Shown here: positions 1 through 4,162 of the stretch, piece by piece
Position numbering within the stretch: position 1 is the stretch's first letter
Layout of the letters: the number at the start of each line of letters is the position of its first letter
Assembly (NCBI GenBank): GCA_022865865.1
Contig: JALHTN010000276.1
Span: 1 to 5,419 of the forward strand
Length of the DNA stretch: 5,419 nt
DNA from: Anaerolineales bacterium
GTDB taxonomy: Bacteria; Chloroflexota; Anaerolineae; Anaerolineales; UBA4823
Reading direction: 5' to 3'
Program-made: the position numbers and the translations under genes
The notes under the pieces: model-generated
Databases searched by the model: none
What the model saw: the letters and a program-made list of their open reading frames with translations, nothing else
What the model was told of the DNA's origin: nothing

Positions 1-159
1 CCCTATACCATGACCCCCGAGATGGTAGCTGATGCGGCCAAAGCTTTCCAACCCCGCCTGCTCTACCCCTATCATTTTGGAAATACAGATACATCCAAGC
101 TGCTTGAATTGCTGCGTGACGAAAAAGGGATCGAAGTGCGCGTCAGGCAAATGGCATAA
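1..159 (+). CDS. Metallo-beta-lactamase-fold metal-dependent hydrolase (UlaG-like), C-terminal fragment
   Basis: The window opens inside this gene; frame 1 reads 52 residues to a TAA stop at 157-159. The fragment carries the pattern PYTMTPEM (residues 1-8), then an alpha helix (about 9-17), then LLYPYHFG (20-27). This is the usual end of UlaG-like metallo-beta-lactamase-fold hydrolases, where the 'YPYH' histidine (residue 25) is the last metal ligand of the two-metal site. The final 20 or so residues form a short helix plus strand that closes the fold. These enzymes are generally cytoplasmic, and their substrates are mostly unknown outside L-ascorbate metabolism, so no reaction is proposed. 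The other metal ligands (HxHxDH) lie outside the window and cannot be checked. The family call is fairly secure from the tail alone; the exact subfamily is not. Confidence 0.75.
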   Translation, partial: PYTMTPEMVADAAKAFQPRLLYPYHFGNTDTSKLLELLRDEKGIEVRVRQMA

Positions 160-331
160 GCGTTATATTGGCCGATTTCAAGGCATCGCCGTTCAGGCTA
201 AATCAGGGAGCAGCAGGTAATCCTAATCACAACTGTTAATATTAGCCCCTCAAGATCCCTTTGGTTTCCAATACGTCCCACCCAAAAAAGTTCATTCATC
301 AAATTCCAGGCTTCCCATTGAGCGCAGGTAA

Positions 332-348
332 GCCCAATGTTATTGGGC
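332..348. repeat. Perfect 7-bp inverted repeat with 3-nt loop
   Basis: GCCCAAT (332-338) and ATTGGGC (342-348) are exact reverse complements around GTT. The RNA would form a compact hairpin on either strand. It lies 170 bp past the end of the hydrolase gene and has no T-run on either side, so it could be a weak or Rho-assisted 3' end structure, a protein site, or chance. Confidence 0.5.
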
Positions 349-461
349 AGACGGATGATAATGCTCTCACCTCTCTCGCTCGTATTTCAAAAGAAATAGA
401 CAGCAGCTCCTGAACGCAGGTCGAGTGCTATGTGATTCGTTTTGAACAAGGGTATAAATTT

Positions 462-489
462 CTACCCTATCTAACCAGAGATAGGGTAG
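462..489. repeat. Perfect 11-bp inverted repeat with 6-nt loop; alternative pairing with an upstream segment
   Basis: CTACCCTATCT (462-472) and AGATAGGGTAG (479-489) are perfect reverse complements around the loop AACCAG. A third related segment, AGGGTA at 449-454, can pair with TACCCT at 463-468, the same bases used in the long stem. Two mutually exclusive hairpins can therefore be drawn. The flanks are A-rich on the plus strand (TTAAAAAC follows) and there is no T-run after the stem on either strand, so it is not a standard intrinsic terminator. It could be an operator, a 3' end structure for one of the converging transcripts, or part of an unannotated small RNA. Confidence 0.6.
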
Positions 490-515
490 TTAAAAACAAT
501 ATCGCTCAAGATGCG

Positions 516-529
516 GCTGGTTAACCAGC
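516..529. repeat. 14-bp perfect palindrome
   Basis: GCTGGTTAACCAGC is fully self-complementary with no spacer. Its half AACCAG is identical to the loop of the hairpin at 462-489. On the plus strand it is followed by GGAATTTTTC, so a short stem with a TTAA loop and a nearby five-T run could act as a weak terminator, though no plus-strand gene sits immediately upstream. A dimeric DNA-binding protein site is the other reading. Confidence 0.4.
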
Positions 530-601
530 GGAATTTTTCAGGTAGCAATGAAAGAGCCTGGTTGGTTTGCTGGTCGCGGAAAGGCTCAGGTTGAGGTATT
601 T

Positions 602-1024
602 TCAGGCAGGTTGATCAGTCTCACTGGGAGCCGCATCTTCTGGGAGCAGATCGCCTTCAGCCATATCGAATGCTTCCCGCACATCGTCCTTCAACAGGTA
701 CCAGATGATCAACGCCCCAATCACAGTCCCTATCGGGAAAGCAAACAGGCTGAAGATACCCAGCACAATGCCCAACCAGCGCGCCCATTGTTTCAAGCGC
801 AGCAATCCCCATCCAGCGAATACCATGAGGATGCCGGATATCAGTATGAAGATCACTCCGCAAGTCAAGCTGAAAACCGCCCAGAATTCCCCAATGGGAT
901 CACCGATATCAGCAAATACCCCGCTGATCGGTATGGCTACCAGTATGCAAGCCACAAATAATAACAGCAATGCGTCCACAAAAAACCAAACCGCGATCGC
1001 GGTCACTCCATCAGGTCGCTTCAT
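602..1024 (-). CDS. Small multi-pass membrane protein, function unknown
   Basis: The protein has 140 residues. It starts with MKRPDGVTAIAV, runs into a first membrane segment (about 9-33), has a second long hydrophobic stretch (49-75), then a pair of short segments or a hairpin (84-111), and ends in an acidic, Pro-rich cytoplasmic tail (112-140). The motif GLLRLKQWARW (73-83) before the last hairpin resembles small uncharacterised membrane proteins that begin 'KRP.GVT' and contain 'GLLRL..WAR'. The start is backed by GAGGAGA at 1033-1039 on the minus strand, eight bases before ATG. It is transcribed divergently from the gene at 1250 and converges on the hydrolase. No catalytic motif is visible and no function is proposed. 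That it is a real gene is well supported by the ribosome site, the hydrophobic pattern and the acidic tail; the overlapping frames lack these. Confidence 0.85.
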   Translation of the reverse strand: MKRPDGVTAIAVWFFVDALLLLFVACILVAIPISGVFADIGDPIGEFWAVFSLTCGVIFILISGILMVFAGWGLLRLKQWARWLGIVLGIFSLFAFPIGTVIGALIIWYLLKDDVREAFDMAEGDLLPEDAAPSETDQPA

Positions 1025-1051
1025 ATTTACATTCTCCTCGAATCATTTTTT

Positions 1052-1070
1052 AGGTAAATATATTTTACCT
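1052..1070. promoter_or_regulatory. Inverted repeat in the leader of the minus-strand membrane gene (possible operator)
   Basis: AGGTAAA (1052-1058) and TTTACCT (1064-1070) are exact reverse complements with a 5-bp TATAT spacer. The site lies 28-46 bp upstream of the minus-strand start codon, where a promoter or operator is expected. The AT-rich centre could double as a -10 region on the minus strand, but no good -35 was found at the right distance. Regulator unknown. Confidence 0.4.
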
Positions 1071-1085
1071 GATTAACAGTTTTGA

Positions 1086-1137
1086 TTTCACAGCAACATT
1101 CGCCAAGATCGACCGCAATTGAGGAATTGCTGTGAAA
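1086..1137. repeat. Nested inverted repeats in the divergent intergenic region
   Basis: TTTCACAGCAA (1086-1096) and TTGCTGTGAAA (1127-1137) are perfect 11-bp reverse complements separated by 30 bp. Overlapping the right arm is a second inverted repeat, GCAATT (1115-1120) with AATTGC (1125-1130) around GAGG. The element sits 62 bp upstream of the minus-strand start and 112 bp upstream of the plus-strand start at 1250. It could be paired binding sites that loop the DNA or control both divergent genes. No mobile-element gene lies between the arms. Confidence 0.45.
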
Positions 1138-1175
1138 ACTCTAAGCAGCTTCTGGTGTGGTAGGATTCTCTCGTT

Positions 1176-1184
1176 TGCTATGCT
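1176..1184 (+). promoter_or_regulatory. Possible extended -10 promoter for the gene at 1250
   Basis: TGCTATGCT matches the extended -10 form TGnTATnnT, with the hexamer TATGCT at 1179-1184. No good -35 box lies 16-18 bp upstream, which is tolerated in extended -10 promoters. Transcription would begin near 1191, giving a leader of about 60 bases. This is a weak call from motif alone. Confidence 0.25.
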
Positions 1185-1236
1185 GAATAAGAACGGTTCG
1201 AGTGTGATTGAGTTTCCAGACCATAAATGATCGCTT

Positions 1237-1243
1237 GGAGGAG
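1237..1243 (+). promoter_or_regulatory. Ribosome binding site that sets the start at 1250
   Basis: GGAGGAG lies six bases before ATG at 1250. The frame stays open upstream to a TTG at 1208, but that TTG has no Shine-Dalgarno sequence and would add 14 charged residues ahead of the first membrane helix. Confidence 0.8.
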
Positions 1244-1249
1244 ACGAGA

Positions 1250-1636
1250 ATGAATATTCTTCTGGGTTTATTATTGATCGCCCACGGTGTGGCTCATCTG
1301 GTCGGCTTTGTCACATACTGGCAAATTGCATCCTTTGAAGAAATGCCCTATAAAACTACCCTGCTTGCTGGTGCCCTGGATATCGGCGATCGGGGTATCC
1401 GTGTCGTAGGCATCCTGTGGCTGCTCACTGGATTGGCCTTCGCAGTGGCAGGCGCAGGCGTGCTCACCTCGCAGCCCTGGTGGCTACCGCTAACCCTATC
1501 GATCAGCATCTTTTCACTGCTGATGTGTATTTTGGGTTGGCCAGACTCACGCTTTGGTGTGTTGGTCAACATCATCATCTTATTATTTCTGTTCTTGGGG
1601 AATAATTTCGGATGGCTGCCTCCTCTCGGAAGTTGA
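1250..1636 (+). CDS. Four-helix small membrane protein, function unknown
   Basis: With the ATG at 1250 the protein has 128 residues. It opens directly with a membrane helix, about 3-22, containing an HGVAH motif (His12 and His16). A polar loop with PYKTTLLAGALDIGD (33-47) follows, then helices at about 51-72, 77-96 and 103-118. GWPDSRFG (96-103) joins the last two helices. Helix 1 with HGxxH, the 'TTLLAG.LD.GD.GIR..G..WL' stretch and the 'GWPD.RFG' loop look like conserved features of a family of small uncharacterised membrane proteins. The two histidines and acidic loop residues could bind a metal or cofactor, but that is speculation. The gene lies 65 bp before the M28 peptidase gene on the same strand with no terminator between, so co-transcription is possible. 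Confidence 0.85.
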   Translation: MNILLGLLLIAHGVAHLVGFVTYWQIASFEEMPYKTTLLAGALDIGDRGIRVVGILWLLTGLAFAVAGAGVLTSQPWWLPLTLSISIFSLLMCILGWPDSRFGVLVNIIILLFLFLGNNFGWLPPLGS

Positions 1637-1690
1637 TTTTCTGAATATCTAGTTACACTAATTTTCCCTCTGCATCATCAGGATTGAATT

Positions 1691-1696
1691 AAGGAG
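1691..1696 (+). promoter_or_regulatory. Ribosome binding site that sets the start at 1702
   Basis: AAGGAG ends five bases before ATG at 1702. The in-frame TTG at 1699 is only two bases away, too close for normal initiation, so the ATG is preferred. Confidence 0.75.
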
Positions 1697-1701
1697 TATT
1701 G

Positions 1702-2943
1702 ATGACTCAATCACCTCTGGTCAATACTGCAGAAAGTTATCTGCAAAAGCTGTGCGTTGAAATCATTAATCGCTGTGTTGGCTCTAAAGGAAACCGCCTG
1801 GCAACCGATTTCTTTGCTGAAAGGAGTTCCGCTTTTGGTTTTCGAACCGAATCTCCAGAGTTCGATTGTATCGATTGGAGTCATGGTGATGTGCAGCTCA
1901 AGATAGATGGTAAACCGTATCCGGCATTTGTCAGTCCCTATACCCTGGGATGCGAGTTAGAGGCACCGCTCGCTGTGGCATCCACAATAGGGGAACTGGA
2001 AAACAAGGATGTTTCGAAGAGCATCCTCCTGCTGCGCGGTGAAATCGCAAAAGAACAGCTGATGCCGAAAAATTTCACCTTCTATAATCCAGAACGCCAC
2101 CAGCAGATCATAGCCCTGGTCGAGGATAAAGCCCCTCAAGCGATCATTTCGGCTACATCGCGCGACCCGGAGCTGGCAGGTGGAATTTATCCTTTCCCCC
2201 TCTTCGAAGATGGCGATTTTGACATCCCTTCAGTCTACACGACCGAGGAAGAAGGACACATCATCGCCCGGCAAGAGGGAAAACAGGTATCCTTAAACTT
2301 TGAGGCTGCCCGTGTTCCCGCAACAGGCTGCAACGTGGTCGCCCGCAAAGGTCATGATCCAGCTTCAAGGATCGTCGTATTTGCCCACATCGATGCCAAA
2401 ATCGATACTCCGGGTGCTCTGGATAATGCCACTGGTGTTATTGTCTTGCTTCTCCTGGCAGAGCTGCTCCAGGAAATCTCCTTCACTAAAACAATCGAAA
2501 TCGTCGCCCTAAACGGCGAAGATTACTATGCAGCATCTGGTGAAATGCTCTATTTGCAGCACAACCCCAACCAGATGGAAGATGTGTTCTTAGGTATCAA
2601 CATAGATGCCCCGGGTTACATGGATGGGAAATCTGCTTTCTCACTTTACGATTGTCCAAACGATATGTCCAGCAAAATCTGTACATCGTTCCCGGAGCAA
2701 AAAGGGTTTATGGAAGGGGAACAATGGTACCAATCAGATCATTCCCTCTTCATTATGAACGAGAGACCAGCCCTGGCGATCACTTCAGAGAAGTTCATGC
2801 ACTTATCAACCTATATCACCCATACTGCAAAGGATGCTCCCTCGCTTGTTGAGCCAACCAAACTGGTCGAAATCTCGCTGGCTTTGCGAGATTTACTGGT
2901 TGCCTTGGATCAAAAAGAAAGCGAATTATCCGATCCGCTGTAA
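1702..2943 (+). CDS. M28-family zinc metallopeptidase (aminopeptidase-like), with an N-terminal insert resembling a PA domain
   Basis: The protein has 413 residues. The C-terminal half carries the M28 co-catalytic zinc site in order: His229 and Asp231 in AHIDAK; Asp241 in ALDNATG (usually the bridging ligand); Glu273-Asp274 in LNGEDYY (general base, then metal ligand); Asp302 in NIDAPGY; and His374 in YITHTAKDAPSLVEP. SDHSLF (345-350) matches the substrate-side loop often seen as SDH.PF. Residues about 60-205 form a beta-rich region resembling the protease-associated domain that many M28 enzymes carry before or within the catalytic part. There is no signal peptide or membrane anchor, so a cytoplasmic enzyme removing N-terminal residues from peptides is likely. 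Exact specificity cannot be read. Since every ligand is present it should be active. It follows the small membrane protein by 65 bp; a TTGATT/TACACT pair at 1633-1659 has only a 15-bp spacer and is a weak promoter candidate. Confidence 0.9.
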   Translation: MTQSPLVNTAESYLQKLCVEIINRCVGSKGNRLATDFFAERSSAFGFRTESPEFDCIDWSHGDVQLKIDGKPYPAFVSPYTLGCELEAPLAVASTIGELENKDVSKSILLLRGEIAKEQLMPKNFTFYNPERHQQIIALVEDKAPQAIISATSRDPELAGGIYPFPLFEDGDFDIPSVYTTEEEGHIIARQEGKQVSLNFEAARVPATGCNVVARKGHDPASRIVVFAHIDAKIDTPGALDNATGVIVLLLLAELLQEISFTKTIEIVALNGEDYYAASGEMLYLQHNPNQMEDVFLGINIDAPGYMDGKSAFSLYDCPNDMSSKICTSFPEQKGFMEGEQWYQSDHSLFIMNERPALAITSEKFMHLSTYITHTAKDAPSLVEPTKLVEISLALRDLLVALDQKESELSDPL

Positions 2944-3047
2944 CCATATTCCGCAAGTCCTCAGCAAGAATTCATCCTATGGGTGGGACTCTTGAGTTCG
3001 CAGACCAGTAATTGAGTTGTAAAGATCACCCAATTCATCAAAAGAGC

Positions 3048-3076
3048 TTTACAGGTAATCACAAAATATGTATAAT
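3048..3076 (+). promoter_or_regulatory. Sigma-70-type promoter of the membrane protein/winged-helix operon
   Basis: TTTACA (3048-3053, five of six matches to the -35 consensus) is followed after exactly 17 bp by TATAAT (3071-3076, perfect -10). Transcription should begin near 3083, leaving a leader of about 65 bases before ATG at 3149. The promoter overlaps the alternative upstream start codon at 3068, which argues against that start. Confidence 0.75.
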
Positions 3077-3093
3077 CATGGCAATTATGTTTG

Positions 3094-3127
3094 CAATACA
3101 AAGTTATTGTCAATACAAATATATTGT
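3094..3127 (+). promoter_or_regulatory. Two tandem 17-bp dyads, likely operators
   Basis: The units at 3094-3110 and 3111-3127 abut with no gap and match at 15 of 17 positions. Each contains a perfect dyad CAATA-N6-TATTG. They start about 11 bp after the predicted transcription start, a common place for a repressor that blocks promoter escape. The repeat phase of 17 bp is about one and a half helical turns, so two bound dimers would lie on roughly opposite faces. The winged-helix protein encoded second in this operon is the obvious candidate to bind here, but the sequence does not prove it. Confidence 0.6.
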
Positions 3128-3138
3128 CAGGAATATAT

Positions 3139-3144
3139 GGAGGT
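3139..3144 (+). promoter_or_regulatory. Ribosome binding site that sets the start at 3149
   Basis: GGAGGT lies four bases before ATG at 3149. The longer frame from ATG 3068 would place its start inside the promoter and its first 27 codons across the tandem dyads, so it is not used here. Confidence 0.8.
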
Positions 3145-3148
3145 CAGA

Positions 3149-3751
3149 ATGTCTTACGAACTTGATATGAAGGAAATTGAACGACAGGTATACCTGTCAT
3201 ACAGCGAGGATGGATTGATCGATATCGCCATCGGAATTGTGATCACTGCCTGGGGGCTGTTGCTGACTCAGGAACCAACAGGCTTGGTCAGTTTATTGGG
3301 TCTTTTGGGTATGGGCATCTGGTACATTGGGAAGCGCACAATCACTATCCCCCGCATCGGCGTGATCCAGCCCAGCCCGAAGATGGAACGCAGATTAACG
3401 AACCTGGCTATTTTCCTGATCGTGCTCGGCCTGATCGTCCTGGTGGGAATTTTGCTCAGCAGGGCTGCAGGCAGCTCATTGATCAGTGATTACTCCCTGG
3501 GCATCCTGGGGTTAGTGCTCGCGGCTGGAGTGGCTTTTCTGGCCTACCTGCTCAATGCAGCCCGCCTGTACATTTACGCTGTAATCTTGTTCGTCTCTTT
3601 CGCTGGCGGTGAGATCCTGGCAAAGAATATCACCTCTTTTGATGCCTTTGCCCTGTCAGTCATCATTGGTGGCGGGTTGATCATGCTCTCAGGGATCGTG
3701 GTCCTGGTGCGCTTTGTACGGAAATACCCACGCCCACAAATGGAGGCATGA
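3149..3751 (+). CDS. Six-helix membrane protein of unknown function, paired with a winged-helix regulator
   Basis: The protein has 200 residues. A short cytoplasmic N-terminus (1-21) with ERQVYLSYSEDGLIDIAIGI (11-30) leads into six predicted membrane helices at about 22-40, 44-61, 84-103, 117-136, 138-156 and 165-189, ending in a basic tail (RFVRKYPRP). Between helices 2 and 3 is a positively charged cytoplasmic loop (GKRTITIPRIG, then KMERR). No transporter, channel or enzyme signature is visible. Its strongest clue is context: the winged-helix regulator begins two bases after its stop, and the pair share one promoter with tandem dyads. Small membrane proteins paired with a MarR/HTH_34-type regulator are a recurring arrangement, and the regulator may control or respond to the membrane partner. 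The start at 3149 is set by GGAGGT. Confidence 0.85.
   Translation: MSYELDMKEIERQVYLSYSEDGLIDIAIGIVITAWGLLLTQEPTGLVSLLGLLGMGIWYIGKRTITIPRIGVIQPSPKMERRLTNLAIFLIVLGLIVLVGILLSRAAGSSLISDYSLGILGLVLAAGVAFLAYLLNAARLYIYAVILFVSFAGGEILAKNITSFDAFALSVIIGGGLIMLSGIVVLVRFVRKYPRPQMEA
3742..3746 (+). promoter_or_regulatory. Ribosome binding site that decides the regulator start
   Basis: GGAGG lies within the last codons of the upstream gene. It is one base from ATG 3748 and seven bases from ATG 3754. The second spacing is normal and the first is too short, so 3754 is chosen. This removes the apparent 4-bp ATGA overlap and leaves a two-base gap after the upstream stop. Confidence 0.7.
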
Positions 3752-3753
3752 GC

Positions 3754-4068
3754 ATGGTAAACAGCGAAAACCCGGCAACCGCAGATCTGCAGCTCGATCG
3801 GATAGTTCACGAACCTGCCCGGCTTAAAATCCTGGCTTACCTGTCAGTTGTCAAGAGCGCTGATTTCGTCTTCCTGCTCAGCCGAACCGGGCTGACCTAC
3901 GGCAATCTCTCCTCCCACATGAGCAAGTTGGAAGAAGCGGGTTACATTCAAGTCGAAAAGGAGATCAAGGACAAACGACCCCACACAATGCTTTCACTGA
4001 CTGAACAGGGTCGCTCTGCTTTCGATGATTACCGCAAAAACATGCTGGACTTGCTTGGTCAAGGCTGA
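3754..4068 (+). CDS. Winged-helix transcriptional regulator (HTH_34/MarR-like)
   Basis: The protein has 104 residues and is almost entirely one DNA-binding domain. Helix 1 is about 13-31 (LDRIVHEPARLKILAYL); helix 2 about 36-45; the recognition helix about 47-63 (TYGNLSSHMSKLEEAGYI spans it and the start of strand 2). The wing is about 64-84, with the basic tip KEIKDKRPH and then SLTEQGR. The pattern 'VHEP.RL.IL..L', 'LT.GNLS.H...LE.AGY' and 'L.LT..G' is typical of the winged-helix family known as HTH_34, related to ArsR and MarR proteins. There is no metal-binding cysteine pair or ligand domain, so the signal is unknown; the C-terminal helix (86-101) probably makes the dimer. Translation is coupled to the membrane protein two bases upstream. 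It probably binds the dyads at 3094-3127 and represses its own operon, which is inference from position. Confidence 0.88.
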   Translation: MVNSENPATADLQLDRIVHEPARLKILAYLSVVKSADFVFLLSRTGLTYGNLSSHMSKLEEAGYIQVEKEIKDKRPHTMLSLTEQGRSAFDDYRKNMLDLLGQG

Positions 4069-4107
4069 ACACCAAACACAATTTAATATCCCCCAAACCC
4101 TAATCTC

Positions 4108-4139
4108 CTAAGCCCCCGCAAAAATTTGCGGGGGCTTAG
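4108..4139. terminator. Strong hairpin terminator between convergent genes
   Basis: CTAAGCCCCCGCAAA (4108-4122) pairs perfectly with TTTGCGGGGGCTTAG (4125-4139). The GC-rich core gives a very stable stem of at least 12 bp with an A/T-rich loop. It lies 39 bp past the regulator stop and 23 bp past the stop of the minus-strand gene. The T-run after the stem is poor on the plus strand (TCTTACTC) and absent on the minus strand, but the symmetry and position suggest it ends both transcripts. Confidence 0.8.
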
Positions 4140-4162
4140 TCTTACTCAAAAATCTAATTACA

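Larger units (their letters stand above)
160..601. other. 442-bp non-coding gap between convergent genes
   Basis: No open frame here has a ribosome site or recognisable protein. The open frame beginning at 548 on the plus strand is antisense to the membrane protein gene that ends at 602. What the gap does contain is three perfect inverted repeats (332-348, 462-489 and 516-529), listed separately. None is followed by a convincing T-run in the direction of a flanking gene, so a classical intrinsic terminator is not evident for either neighbour. A weak possibility for the minus-strand gene is a 5-bp pairing GAGCC (554-558)/GGCTC (583-587), followed on that strand by only three T. No tRNA or known RNA family was recognised. 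Confidence 0.6.

Noticed and set aside
548..961. 137-codon plus-strand open frame
   Set aside because: It is antisense to the minus-strand membrane protein gene, is rich in Gln, His and Ser without domain pattern, and has no ribosome site; the minus-strand frame has a clear one and a coherent membrane pattern.
1086..1137. Terminal inverted repeats of a mobile element
   Set aside because: The arms are only 30 bp apart with no coding sequence or target-site duplication; a miniature element of 52 bp is not supported by a second copy here.
2944..3047. Possible terminator after the M28 peptidase gene
   Set aside because: Only short imperfect pairings (for example AGTCC with GGACT near 2956-2990) and no T-run; not strong enough to list.
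3094..3127. Short CRISPR-like array
   Set aside because: Only two 17-bp units that abut with no spacer; this fits tandem operators.
3068..3148. Upstream ATG extension of the six-helix membrane protein
   Set aside because: The ATG overlaps the -10 box and the extension crosses the tandem dyads; no ribosome site precedes it, whereas GGAGGT precedes ATG 3149.
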